From Leucobacter soli (GTDB lineage Bacteria; Actinomycetota; Actinomycetes; Actinomycetales; Microbacteriaceae), in NCBI RefSeq assembly GCF_910593785.1, contig NZ_CAJVAP010000004.1, positions 1-64,000 on the forward strand: a stretch of DNA of 64,000 bases, in the 5' to 3' direction. The stretch's first letter is position 1, and each line of letters starts with the position of its first letter. The notes beneath the pieces are model-generated. The model saw nothing but the letters and a program-made list of their open reading frames with translations. It was not told where the DNA came from and did not search any database. Positions 43,881 through 52,162 of the stretch are shown in pieces. Both the position numbers and the translations under genes were made by a program.

Positions 43881-44279
43881 GTGCAGTTCCTCGTGAGGTT
43901 GCTTCGTGAGGTTGTGAACGCGATCTGATGGGGTCAGCCCTCCGAGCCCGGTGCGGGGTCGGACGGAAGCTCTCCGGCGTGCGGCCCGGCTCCGGGCTCC
44001 GGTCGGGTTTTCCCGCCGAACGGCCCCCTTGCTGACGAGCGGCGCCTTTCCTGACGAGCGGCCCCGATCCTTTCGGCGAATATGCATGCCGTTCGTCGGG
44101 AAGGGGGCCCTTCGTCAGGGCGGCCGAGCGAGATGCAGCGGAAGAGCGTCCCGCAGCAGACCTGCAGCTCATCTGCGGCTGCGCCGCAGCCGTCCCAGCC
44201 GCGGCTGCGCCGCAGCCGCCCCCAGTCGGCCGCCGCAGCCGTCCCGCAGCCGCGCCGCGGTTGCCCCGCACCCGCCTCG
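43881..44279. other. 399-nt intergenic spacer with repeat clusters, between convergent gltA and dapD
   Basis: No gene seen. It holds two inverted pairs of a CTGACGA(G)CGGC-like unit at 44030-44120 and two direct copies of GCGGCTGCGCCGCAGCCG at 44175-44192 and 44201-44218. The latter can fold as near-palindromic hairpins and may end both transcripts. Confidence 0.6.
44030..44218. repeat. Intergenic repeat cluster
   Basis: Forward CTGACGAGCGGC at about 44031 and 44050, inverted GCCGTTCGTCGGG at about 44088 and TTCGTCAGGG at about 44111, then the two GCGGCTGCGCCGCAGCCG copies. The inverted arrangement allows long hairpins. Confidence 0.55.
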
Positions 44280-45236
44280 CTACGCGTGCAGCGCCGAGTT
44301 CAGCGTGATGCCGGCGCCGCTGCGAGGCAGCGCCTCGACCGCACCGGTCGTCGAATTGCGGCGGAAGAGCAGGTTCGGCAGGCCGGAGAGCTCCCGTGCC
44401 TTGACGTCGACCGGCTCGCCGCCCGACGCGTCGGTCCCGTGAGGCAGGCGCACCTTGGTGCCGGCCGTGACGTAGAGCCCGGCCTCGACCACCGTATCGT
44501 CGCCGATCGAGATGCCGATGCCGGAGTTCGCGCCGAGCAGGGCCCGTTCGCCGACGGCGATCCGCTCGGTCCCGCCGCCCGAGAGCGTACCCATGATCGA
44601 GGCGCCGCCACCGATGTCGGAGCCGTCGCCCACCACGACGCCCTGCGAAATGCGCCCCTCGACCATCGAGGCGCCCAGTGTTCCGGCGTTGAAGTTCACG
44701 AAGCCCTCGTGCATCACGGTGGTTCCCGGTGCGAGGTGCGCGCCGAGGCGCACGCGCGAGGCGTCCGCGATCCTGACGCCCTGCGGTACGACGTAGTCGG
44801 TGAGGCGCGGGAACTTGTCGACGCCGAGCGCAGTGATTCCCGCGCGCTTCAGCGACGGCAGCCGCTTCGCATACTCGTCGGGGGCCATCGGGCCGGCGGT
44901 CGTCCAGGCGACGTTCGGGAGCGCGCCGAAGACGCCGTCGAGGTTGATCGAGTTCGGCCGCACGAGGCAGTGCGAGAGCAGATGCAGACGCAGGTAGGCG
45001 TCCGCGGTGTCCGCGGGCGGCGCGTCCAGGTCGATCTCGCGGTCCACGAAGCGGATCTCGACGCCGCGGGCCTCGTCCTCGCCGAGCAGCGCCTCGAGTT
45101 CGGCCGGGGCGATGAACGGATCGAGTCCTTCGGGTCGCGCACCCAGCGCGGGGGAGGGGAACCACGCGTCGAGCGTGGAACCGTCGGAGGCGATGGTGGC
45201 GAGGCCCTGGGCCCAGGCGGCGCGTGTTCCGGTCAT
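44280..45236 (-). CDS. dapD: 2,3,4,5-tetrahydropyridine-2,6-dicarboxylate N-succinyltransferase
   Basis: A 318-aa left-handed beta-helix acyltransferase. Hexapeptide repeats run from about 155 to 250 (for example [20 protein letters not shown] and [18 protein letters not shown]). The N-terminal domain is the large form found in actinobacteria. It succinylates tetrahydrodipicolinate upstream of DapC. ATG 45236 is chosen over 45458 because of the TACCAT -10 seven nt upstream. Confidence 0.9.
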   Translation of the reverse strand: MTGTRAAWAQGLATIASDGSTLDAWFPSPALGARPEGLDPFIAPAELEALLGEDEARGVEIRFVDREIDLDAPPADTADAYLRLHLLSHCLVRPNSINLDGVFGALPNVAWTTAGPMAPDEYAKRLPSLKRAGITALGVDKFPRLTDYVVPQGVRIADASRVRLGAHLAPGTTVMHEGFVNFNAGTLGASMVEGRISQGVVVGDGSDIGGGASIMGTLSGGGTERIAVGERALLGANSGIGISIGDDTVVEAGLYVTAGTKVRLPHGTDASGGEPVDVKARELSGLPNLLFRRNSTTGAVEALPRSGAGITLNSALHA

Positions 45237-45243
45237 GCCCTCA

Positions 45244-45249
45244 ATGGTA
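45244..45249 (-). promoter_or_regulatory. -10 hexamer TACCAT (minus strand), leaderless start
   Basis: Seven nt before the dapD ATG at 45236. Confidence 0.5.
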
Positions 45250-45427
45250 TCGGGGCCGGTGCATTCCCTCTGGCCAGCCCGAGCGATGTCCAGTCCGAGC
45301 CCGATGTGCAACCTCAGGCGATGCGCGATCCGTCTCGAGGTTTCGCGCTGGGGTGCCGGATCGAAGTTCCGCTCCGAGGTTCCGCCTCGAGGCGCCGGAT
45401 CGCAACCGAGCCTCCGGCACACGGCAC

Positions 45428-45433
45428 TAGGCT
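45428..45433 (+). promoter_or_regulatory. -10 hexamer TAGGCT, leaderless start
   Basis: Six nt before the dapE GTG at 45440. Confidence 0.55.
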
Positions 45434-45439
45434 GGCGGA

Positions 45440-46540
45440 GTGACCAGTGAAGCGCCAAGCCTCGATCCTTCAGCGGGCCCCGTCGAACTCACCCGGCAGC
45501 TGTGCGATATCGCCTCGGTCTCGGGCGACGAGCGGCGGATCGCCGACGCAGTCGAACGCCTGCTCGTGCATGCCCCGCACCTCGAGGTGATCCGGGACGG
45601 CGACACCGTCGTCGCCCGCACCCGGCTCGGCCGAGAGCGCCGTGTGGTCATCGCGGGCCACCTCGACACCGTGCCCATCAACGACAATCTGCCGGTGCGC
45701 GACGAGCGCGACCCAGAGAGCGGCGAGGCGATCATCCGGGGGCGCGGCACCGTCGACATGAAGGCGGGCGTCGCCGTGCAGCTCGCGCTCGCGCTCGAGC
45801 TCGACGAGCCTGCCTTCGACCTGACCTGGGTCTGGTACGACCACGAGGAGGTCGCGAGCGAGCTGAACGGGCTCGGCCGCGCGCTGCGGAACAATCCGTC
45901 GCTCTTCGCCGGGGACTTCGCGATCCTGGGCGAGCCGACGAACGGCGGCATCGAAGGGGGGTGCAACGGCACCCTCCGCGCCCGGGTGACCATGCTCGGC
46001 AAGCGCGCCCACTCGGCGCGCAGCTGGATGGGCATCGACGCGATCCACCGGGCCGCCCCGCTGCTGCAGCGGCTCGCCGAGTACACCGCCGAGACGGTCA
46101 CGGTCGACGGGCTCGACTACCGCGAGGGGCTCAACGCCGTGCGCATCTCCGGGGGCGTCGCTGGTAACGTGATCCCGGATCGCTGCGACATCGAGGTCAA
46201 CTACCGCTTCGCGCCGAGCCGCAGCGCCGACGAGGCCGTCGCCTTCGTCCGCGATTTCTTCTCCGACGCCGACGAGGTCGAGATCGTCGACCTCGCGCCC
46301 GGCGCGCGCCCCGGTCTGGACGCGGAACTCGCGCAGGCCCTGGTCCGAGCCGTGGGCGCGCCTCCCCGGGCGAAGGTGGGCTGGACGGACGTCTCCCGCT
46401 TCTCGGCGCTCGGGATCCCCGCAGTGAACCTGGGTCCAGGCGACCCGTCGCTCGCGCACGCCGACGACGAACGGGTGCCCGTCGCCCAGATCGAGCGGAC
46501 GCACCTGGCGCTCGGTCGGTGGCTGACCGCGGCGGCTTGA
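45440..46540 (+). CDS. dapE: Succinyl-diaminopimelate desuccinylase
   Basis: A 366-aa M20-family metallohydrolase. Zinc ligands are in IAGHLDTVP near 72-80, GTVDMKAG near 102-109 and the catalytic/metal acidic pair DHEEVASE near 134-141; ILGEPTNGG and the C-terminal dimer ligand region [14 protein letters not shown] complete the site. It removes succinate from N-succinyl-LL-DAP. Divergent from dapD with 200 nt between, both leaderless. Confidence 0.93.
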   Translation: MTSEAPSLDPSAGPVELTRQLCDIASVSGDERRIADAVERLLVHAPHLEVIRDGDTVVARTRLGRERRVVIAGHLDTVPINDNLPVRDERDPESGEAIIRGRGTVDMKAGVAVQLALALELDEPAFDLTWVWYDHEEVASELNGLGRALRNNPSLFAGDFAILGEPTNGGIEGGCNGTLRARVTMLGKRAHSARSWMGIDAIHRAAPLLQRLAEYTAETVTVDGLDYREGLNAVRISGGVAGNVIPDRCDIEVNYRFAPSRSADEAVAFVRDFFSDADEVEIVDLAPGARPGLDAELAQALVRAVGAPPRAKVGWTDVSRFSALGIPAVNLGPGDPSLAHADDERVPVAQIERTHLALGRWLTAAA

Positions 46541-46674
46541 TCCTGCGCCCGGCCGCGGCGCCCTGATCCTGCGCCTGTTCCGTCGCCGACGATCCCGCAC
46601 GGAACACACCAACCCTGCACGGTGCCCGACAGCCCGATACAATGGAAGAGTACGTGCACGATGAAGGAGACGCA

Positions 46675-46845
46675 ATGGCGGCAATGAAACCCAGAACCGG
46701 CGATGGACCCATGGAAGCGGTGCGCGAGAGTCGCGTGATCGTGGTCCGGGTGCCGCTCGAGGGTGGCGGTCGACTGGTGGTCTCGGTCAACGACGATGAA
46801 GCGACCGAGCTGCGCGACGTGCTGAGCTCTGTGCTCGACGGTTGA
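46675..46845 (+). CDS. DUF3117 family protein
   Basis: A 56-aa actinobacterial protein of the DUF3117 family: MAAMKPRTGDGPMEAVRESR then VPLEGGGRLVVSVNDDEA. Its function is not known. ATG 46675 has AAGGAG 5 nt upstream, and TACAAT at 46638-46643 gives a leader of about 25 nt. The in-frame ATG at 46642 lies inside the promoter. Confidence 0.92.
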   Translation: MAAMKPRTGDGPMEAVRESRVIVVRVPLEGGGRLVVSVNDDEATELRDVLSSVLDG

Positions 46846-46881
46846 GCGCTCGACGGCTGAGTTCTTCACTGAGAATCGGAC

Positions 46882-46907
46882 GAACCCCTGTCGGAAGACA
46901 GGGGTTC
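46882..46907. terminator. Rho-independent terminator between DUF3117 and the O-methyltransferase
   Basis: Perfect 11-bp stem GAACCCCTGTC/GACAGGGGTTC with GGAA loop and a short T-rich tail on the plus strand. The convergent genes can share it. Confidence 0.85.
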
Positions 46908-46956
46908 GTTGCTCTCTGCGGCTTGTTCTCCGCGCCCGTATCCGCGAGGCGCGCGG

Positions 46957-47589
46957 TCAGACCTGCAACCGCGTCAGCATGAGCAGACCGTCGCCGGCCG
47001 GCGAGAGCACCGGGGCGATCGCGGGCGAATCGCCGACGGTCGTCAGCAGGTCGCGCAGGTGCTGGGCGATGATGTCCCGTGCAGCGGGGTCGGTGACCCG
47101 GCCGTGCGCGAAGGCGCCCGGGACCGCGATCGTGCCGCCGGGGCGGACGATCTGCAGGGCGTGCTCGACATAGGAGAGCAGGTGCTCGGGATCGGCGTCG
47201 ATGACGACGAGATCGTAAGCTTCGAGATTCAGTCGGGGCAGCACCTGCCCGGCGTCGCCCTCGATCAGTCGCAGCCGGGCGTTCGCGACCCCCGCTTCGG
47301 AGAAGACCGTGCGCGCCTGGCGCAGGTGCTCCGATTCGATCTCGATCGAGGTGAGCGTGGCCTCCGGGGCGTAGCGCAGCAGCGCGAGTCCGCTCACCCC
47401 GACGCCGGTACCGATCTCGCAGATCGTCCGCGCGCCGGTGGCCGCGACCAAGCCGCCCAGCTGGGCGGCGACGGAGCGGCTGACCGGCTCGATTCCGAGT
47501 TCCAGCGATAGCCGCCGGGCCCGCACCATGGCGTCGGTCTCGGTGGGGTACTGCTCAGCGTACTGCCAGTTGCGTTCGAGGCGGCTCAC
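46957..47589 (-). CDS. O-methyltransferase, class I SAM-dependent
   Basis: A 210-aa methyltransferase of the Methyltransf_3 family. SAM-binding motif I is ICEIGTGVGVSGLALLRYA near 65-83, followed by LTSIEIESEHLRQAR, RLRLIEGDAGQVLPRL and YDLVVIDADPEHLLSYVEHAL (divalent metal site). The methyl acceptor is unknown. GTG 47589 has GGAGGA upstream. Convergent with DUF3117. Confidence 0.88.
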   Translation of the reverse strand: MSRLERNWQYAEQYPTETDAMVRARRLSLELGIEPVSRSVAAQLGGLVAATGARTICEIGTGVGVSGLALLRYAPEATLTSIEIESEHLRQARTVFSEAGVANARLRLIEGDAGQVLPRLNLEAYDLVVIDADPEHLLSYVEHALQIVRPGGTIAVPGAFAHGRVTDPAARDIIAQHLRDLLTTVGDSPAIAPVLSPAGDGLLMLTRLQV

Positions 47590-47685
47590 CGTTCCTCCGT
47601 CGTTCAGGGCCCTCTGGTTCGATACCCCAGAGTACAAGCCGGGCGCGCGGCGACGGGGATGGCGCGCGGTGCACCGATGGACGAC

Positions 47686-47691
47686 TACTAT
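47686..47691 (+). promoter_or_regulatory. -10 hexamer TACTAT, leaderless start
   Basis: Seven nt before the tatB ATG at 47699. Confidence 0.5.
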
Positions 47692-47698
47692 AAGGTCT

Positions 47699-48199
47699 AT
47701 GGGCCTCACGATCGACAAGATTCTGGTGATCCTGGTCATTGCCATGTTCTTGCTGGGGCCGGATCGCCTGCCGATGTATGCGAAGAAGCTCGGCGAGTTC
47801 GTGCGCAACGTGAAGCACATGGCCGATGGCGCGAAGGATCGCCTGCGCGATGAGATGGGCCCCGACTTCGACGACGTCGATTGGAAGCAGCTCGACCCGC
47901 GGCAGTACGACCCGCGGCGGATCATCCGCGATGCGCTGCTCGAGGACGAGCGCGAGGCGCAGGCCGCCGCGCGGAAGGCGCGTGTGGCGGAAGCCGCCGA
48001 ACGGCGGAAGGAAGCGGCGGAGAAGGCCGCCGGTGGGGATGCCGCTGACGATGCGGGCGGTGGCGAGTCCGCGGCCGGTGCAGATGCGACTGCCGAGGCC
48101 GCTGCGGAGGCTTCAGCAGAATCCACCGCAGCCGACGCCGCAGGTGCCGACGCCAGCGAGACCGTCGCGGCGGTCAACTACGACGAAGAGGCCACTTGA
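47699..48199 (+). CDS. tatB: Sec-independent protein translocase subunit TatB
   Basis: A 166-aa protein. The N-terminal helix ILVILVIAMFLLGPDRLP ends with the TatA/B hinge, followed by the amphipathic helix MYAKKLGEFVRNVKHMADGAKDRLRDEMG. The C-terminal half is Ala/Glu/Asp-rich and disordered. It receives twin-arginine substrates such as the multicopper oxidase in the element. Convergent with the mrp operon. Confidence 0.9.
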   Translation: MGLTIDKILVILVIAMFLLGPDRLPMYAKKLGEFVRNVKHMADGAKDRLRDEMGPDFDDVDWKQLDPRQYDPRRIIRDALLEDEREAQAAARKARVAEAAERRKEAAEKAAGGDAADDAGGGESAAGADATAEAAAEASAESTAADAAGADASETVAAVNYDEEAT

Positions 48200-48263
48200 T
48201 CCTCGCACGTAGCCTCGCCTGAGCGTATAGCGGGACGGCGCTTCGCGTCGAGAAGTACCGCTC

Positions 48264-48360
48264 GCTGCCTGAATCCGGCGCAGCGAGGATCCAGCACAGC
48301 GAGGATCCGGATCCGCCTGAATCCGGCTCTGTGAGGATCCGGTTCAGCGAGGATCCAGCG
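48264..48360. repeat. Short tandem/dispersed repeats between tatB and mrp
   Basis: CAGCGAGGATCC occurs at 48281-48292, 48297-48308 and 48345-48356 with a variant (TGTGAGGATCC) at about 48330, interleaved with two GCCTGAATCCGGC copies. The last copy overlaps the mrp stop, so the array reaches into the coding region. Confidence 0.65.
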
Positions 48361-49513
48361 GCAGCGGTCGCCCGGCCAGCCCGCGCCCTTGGCGCGTGAG
48401 CGCCGCGGCGATGCCGGTGATGGCGCGCGCTGCGGCGTCATCGGGAAGCTCGAGCACCGCGGGGGTGCCGGCATCCCCTGCCGCGCGGAAGGAGGGGCTG
48501 AGCGGGACGCTGCCGAGAAGCGGTACCTTTCCGTGCTCGGGTGCGCTGAGCCGTTCGGCGACCGCTGCGCCGCCACCGGAGCCGAAGAGCTCCAGCACGG
48601 TGCCGTCGGGCTGGGGGAGACCCGCCATGTTCTCGACCACGCCGATCACGCGCTGCCCGGTCTGGCGGGCGACGAGAGCACTGCGTACCGCCACATCCGC
48701 GGCCGCGGGCTGCGGGGTGGTGACGACGAGAACCTCGGCCTGCGGCAGCAACTGCCCGACGCTGATGGCGACGTCCCCGGTTCCGGGCGGGAGGTCCAGC
48801 AGCAGCACATCGAGGTCGCCGAACCACACGTCTCCGAGGAACTGCTCGATCGTGCGGTGAAGCATCGGCCCGCGCCAGGAGACCGCGGTCTCGCGCGGAT
48901 CGGCATCGCCGAGGAACATGCCGATGGAGATCACCTTCACGCCGTGGGCGACCGGGGGCAGGATCATGTCGTCGACCCGCGTGGGCTGCTCCACGCGTCC
49001 GTCGCGGCTGAGGCCCATCAGCGCCGGGATGCTGAAGCCGAAGACGTCGGCATCGATCAGGCCGACCGTGCGCCCTTGCGCGGCGAGGGCCGCCGCGAGG
49101 TTCGCGGTCAGGCTCGACTTGCCGACGCCGCCTTTGCCGCTCGTCACCGCGATGACTCGGGTCAGCGAGTCTTCGCCGAACTGCGGCGCCCGGAGCGCGC
49201 GGTCACCGCGCACGCGTTCGATGAAGGCCTGTCGTTCCTCGGGCGTCATCACGCCGACCTCGATCGTCGCCGCGGTCACGCCAGGAGCGCCCTCGATCGC
49301 GGCCAGCGCGTCGGCTTCGATGCGTCGCGCCGCGGGGCAACCGGCGATCGTGAGCTTCAGGCGTACGGCCGCCGCGCCCGCTTCATCGACCTCGATGCCG
49401 TCGATCATGCCGAGTTCGGTGACCGGGCGAAGGATCTCGGGATCCTTCACCCTGCCGAGCGCCGCCCACACCGCGGACTCCACGGGCGACTTCGCGGTGG
49501 AGCGGTCAGCCAT
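48344..49513 (-). CDS. mrp: Mrp/NBP35-type Fe-S cluster carrier ATPase with DUF59 domain
   Basis: A 389-aa protein. Residues 1-100 are a MIP18/DUF59 domain (VWAALGRVKDPEILRPVTELGMI, a Cys in IAGCPAARRI). Residues 115-380 are the ParA-like ATPase with deviant Walker A TSGKGGVGKSSLTANLA and LLLDLPPGTGD. The CxxC cluster-binding pair of many Mrp proteins is absent near VVENMAGL. It loads Fe-S clusters onto apoproteins. It overlaps the DUF1003 gene by 8 nt. Confidence 0.9.
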   Translation of the reverse strand: MADRSTAKSPVESAVWAALGRVKDPEILRPVTELGMIDGIEVDEAGAAAVRLKLTIAGCPAARRIEADALAAIEGAPGVTAATIEVGVMTPEERQAFIERVRGDRALRAPQFGEDSLTRVIAVTSGKGGVGKSSLTANLAAALAAQGRTVGLIDADVFGFSIPALMGLSRDGRVEQPTRVDDMILPPVAHGVKVISIGMFLGDADPRETAVSWRGPMLHRTIEQFLGDVWFGDLDVLLLDLPPGTGDVAISVGQLLPQAEVLVVTTPQPAAADVAVRSALVARQTGQRVIGVVENMAGLPQPDGTVLELFGSGGGAAVAERLSAPEHGKVPLLGSVPLSPSFRAAGDAGTPAVLELPDDAAARAITGIAAALTRQGRGLAGRPLPLDPR

Positions 49514-50165
49514 CGGCATCGTCGTCCGCGTCCGGGCTCGAACCCGCGCCCGAACCCGTATGCGTCTCGTCCGATGGTCCCGCAGAGGTCGCAGAGTTCT
49601 TCGGGACCGCAGGATCCGTCGAGGCGAGCTGGTCCTCGCCGATCTCTCCCGCATCCTCCGGAGCGGTTTCCGGCCCGGTCTCCAGGTCTGCCAGCAGCGC
49701 GCGCAATTCGGCGCGCACGAAGTCGCGATCCGGCAGATCCTTGATCGCGAGCCGTAGCGCGACGACCTCGCGTGCCAGGAACTCCGTGTCGGCCAGGTTC
49801 CGTTCGGCGCGTTGGCGATCCTGCTCGATCTGCACCCGGTCCCGGTCGTCCTGCCGGTTCTGCGCGAGCAGGATCAGCGGTGCCGCGTACGAGGCCTGCA
49901 GCGAAAGGATCAGCGTGAGCGCGGTGAATCCGAGGGCGGCGCTGTCGAATCGCCAGGTTTCGGGTGCGAGCGTGTTCCAGACGAGCCAGATCACGCAGAA
50001 GAACGTGAGGACCAGCAGGAACCAGGGCGTGCCCATGCCGCGGGCGATGCCTTCGCTCCACCGCCCGAAGACCTCGTTGCCGCCGTTGTCGTTGGCGGAG
50101 ACGCGCGCACCGGTCTGCGGGGAGTCGAGCCCCGTGGCCGCCGAGCGCCTGCCGAAGAAGCTCAT
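49506..50165 (-). CDS. DUF1003 membrane protein
   Basis: A 219-aa protein with two TM helices (PWFLLVLTFFCVIWLVWNTL and FTALTLILSLQASYAAPLILLAQ) followed by the DUF1003 signature NRQDDRDRVQIEQDRQ. The last 70 residues are acidic and disordered. It overlaps the MgtE_N/CBS protein by 4 nt and mrp by 8 nt. Function unknown; the operon order is conserved in actinobacteria. Confidence 0.88.
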   Translation of the reverse strand: MSFFGRRSAATGLDSPQTGARVSANDNGGNEVFGRWSEGIARGMGTPWFLLVLTFFCVIWLVWNTLAPETWRFDSAALGFTALTLILSLQASYAAPLILLAQNRQDDRDRVQIEQDRQRAERNLADTEFLAREVVALRLAIKDLPDRDFVRAELRALLADLETGPETAPEDAGEIGEDQLASTDPAVPKNSATSAGPSDETHTGSGAGSSPDADDDADG

Positions 50166-51424
50166 CGCTCGACCTCGTCGTCGGCATGCCGCCAGTCATC
50201 GGGCAGGAGATGATCGAGCACGTCGTCGATCGTGACCGCCCCGACCAGGCGCTGCTGGTCGTCGACCACCGGGAGCGCGACCATGTCGTAGCTCGCGAGG
50301 CGGCGGGCGACCTCGGCGGCACTCGCCTGCACCGGCAGAGCCTCGATCTCGGTGTCGAGCAGCGCCGACATGCGCTCGTGCGGCGGAAAGCGGAGCATCC
50401 GCTGGAAATGCGCCATGCCCAGGTACTCGCCGGTCGGCGTCTCGTAGGGCGGATGGGTGACGTAGACGGCGGACGCCATCGCGGGGGGGATCTCGGCGCG
50501 CCGGATCAGTGCCAGCCCTTCCGCGACGCTCGATTCGCCGGAGAGCACGATCGGGGAGGGGCTCATGAGGCCGCCGGCGGTGTCCGCGTCGTACTCGAGG
50601 AGTCTGCGGACGTCTTCCGCCTCCTCGGGCTCCATGAGATCGAGGAGCTCCTCGCCGCGTGCGGCGGGCAGCGCCGAAATCAGGTCGGCCGCGTCGTCCG
50701 GCTCCATCCGATCGAGCACATCCGCCGCGCGGTCGCTCTGCATCTGCGCGAGCAGTGCGAGCTGATCCGTCTCGACCATCTCCTCGAGCGCATCCGCCAC
50801 GCGGTCATCGGGCAGTTCGCCGATCACCTCGAGCATGCGCGCATGGGGCAGTTCGAGCAGTGCTTCGGCGAGGTCGGCGGGCTTCAGGTCGACCAGCGTC
50901 TGGATCAGCAGTTCCGCCGACTGCGCTCCGGCCGAGTCGCTGGGCAGGCGGACATCCGACCACCGGACGATGCGGGTGTCACCGCGGGCGAAGGGGGCCG
51001 CCGGCTTGGGCAAGCGGACGAAGAGCTCGGAGACCACCCACTCGCCGGATCGGGTGCGGTCGATGGCCGCATCCTCGATGGTCGCGGTCGTGCCTCCGGC
51101 GACACCGCTCGCGCTGTCGGAGACCTGCACCTCGCGGCCGATGATCTCGGCGATCATCCGGGTCTCGCCGCCGCGCTGCTCGAAGCGCCGCACGTTGATG
51201 AGGCCCGTCGCGATGATCTGGCCTGCGGCGATCGACGTGATCCGGCCGATCGGCAGGAACACGCGCCGCTTGCCGGGGATCTCCACGATCAGCCCGACGA
51301 CGCGCGGCGCCGTCGCGGCCCGGTACACGACCAGGAGGTCGCGGACCTTGCCGATACGGTCGCCGACGGGATCGAACACGCCACGACCCGCGAGGCGACC
51401 GACGAAGACCCTCGAACTGCTCAC
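50162..51424 (-). CDS. MgtE_N/CBS domain protein with PRC-barrel head, no transporter domain
   Basis: A 420-aa soluble protein. The first 190 residues contain PRC-barrel-like strands (VGDRIGKVRDLLVVY); the MgtE intracellular N-domain follows with helix repeats (LPHARMLEVIGELPDDRVADAL, MEPDDAADLISALPAARGEELL); two CBS motifs end the chain (GGLMSPSPIVLSGESSVAEGL and DMVALPVVDDQQRLVGAVTIDDVL). The five-helix Mg2+ channel of MgtE is missing, so it is a sensor-like module, not a transporter. Leaderless GTG start. Confidence 0.85.
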   Translation of the reverse strand: MSSSRVFVGRLAGRGVFDPVGDRIGKVRDLLVVYRAATAPRVVGLIVEIPGKRRVFLPIGRITSIAAGQIIATGLINVRRFEQRGGETRMIAEIIGREVQVSDSASGVAGGTTATIEDAAIDRTRSGEWVVSELFVRLPKPAAPFARGDTRIVRWSDVRLPSDSAGAQSAELLIQTLVDLKPADLAEALLELPHARMLEVIGELPDDRVADALEEMVETDQLALLAQMQSDRAADVLDRMEPDDAADLISALPAARGEELLDLMEPEEAEDVRRLLEYDADTAGGLMSPSPIVLSGESSVAEGLALIRRAEIPPAMASAVYVTHPPYETPTGEYLGMAHFQRMLRFPPHERMSALLDTEIEALPVQASAAEVARRLASYDMVALPVVDDQQRLVGAVTIDDVLDHLLPDDWRHADDEVER

Positions 51425-51430
51425 CCCATT

Positions 51431-51436
51431 AGCGTA
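51431..51436 (-). promoter_or_regulatory. -10 hexamer TACGCT (minus strand), leaderless start
   Basis: Six nt before the GTG at 51424. Confidence 0.5.
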
Positions 51437-51592
51437 GTCCTCTCCACTATCCCGGCGGGTGCGCCGCTCGGCATGCCCCCACTTCCGTCAGGCGCAGCGG
51501 ATCCCCGCGGCGCGGAGGGACGCGACGGCACGGCCGGCATCGGGCGCCCCGCCGGCGATCCTCGCATTCACCGCGCTTCGATCCAGGCGTGG

Positions 51593-51598
51593 GAGAAT
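51593..51598 (+). promoter_or_regulatory. -10 hexamer GAGAAT, leaderless start
   Basis: Six nt before the ATG at 51605. Confidence 0.45.
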
Positions 51599-51604
51599 CG
51601 AGGC

Positions 51605-52102
51605 ATGAGCACCAACAGCCCGTCTCCTCGTCGCATGCCGCAGATGCCCGAGCTGCCGCAGGGCGAGATCATCTCGACCTACGACCGCTACGCCGACGCG
51701 ATGCACGCCGTGGATCGCCTCGCCCGGGCCGACTTCCCCGTCAACGCGGTCTCGATCGTCGGCAACGACATGCGGAGCGTCGAGCGGGTGACCGGCAAGC
51801 TCACGTACGGCCGAGTCGCCATGATGGGCGCGCTCTCGGGAGCGTACTTCGGCTTGTTCCTGGGGTTGCTGCTCTTCATCTTCCAACCCGACAACAGCGC
51901 CATCGGCGGGGTGTTCATCTCGGCGATCGCGATCGGCGCCGGATTCGGCATGCTCTTCGGCGTGCTCTCCTACGCGATGAACCGCAACCGCCGGGACTTC
52001 TCCTCGGTCATGCAGATGGTCGCGTCGCGGTACGACCTCGTCGCCGACCCGTCGCTCATCCACGAGGCGCGCCGCATCCTGTCGCAGCCGACGGCGGGCT
52101 GA
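51605..52102 (+). CDS. General stress protein 17M-like domain membrane protein
   Basis: A 165-aa protein. The GSP_synth/17M-like start is GEIISTYDRYADAMHAVDRLARADFPVNAVSIVGND (residues 22-57), followed by two TM helices (ALSGAYFGLFLGLLLFIF, GVFISAIAIGAGFGMLFGVL) and a basic cytoplasmic tail. Bacillus homologs are SigB-dependent stress proteins; the role here is inferred from the family only. Divergent from the MgtE_N operon. Confidence 0.82.
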   Translation: MSTNSPSPRRMPQMPELPQGEIISTYDRYADAMHAVDRLARADFPVNAVSIVGNDMRSVERVTGKLTYGRVAMMGALSGAYFGLFLGLLLFIFQPDNSAIGGVFISAIAIGAGFGMLFGVLSYAMNRNRRDFSSVMQMVASRYDLVADPSLIHEARRILSQPTAG

Positions 52103-52162
52103 CCGGGTCGGGGCGATCGCAGACGCGCGCCCCGACCTCATACCGCGGTCATCGTGCCGAGG

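Noticed and set aside
44175-44218. CRISPR-like repeats
   Set aside because: Only two copies with an 8-nt spacer, self-complementary and GC-only; no cas genes anywhere in the window.
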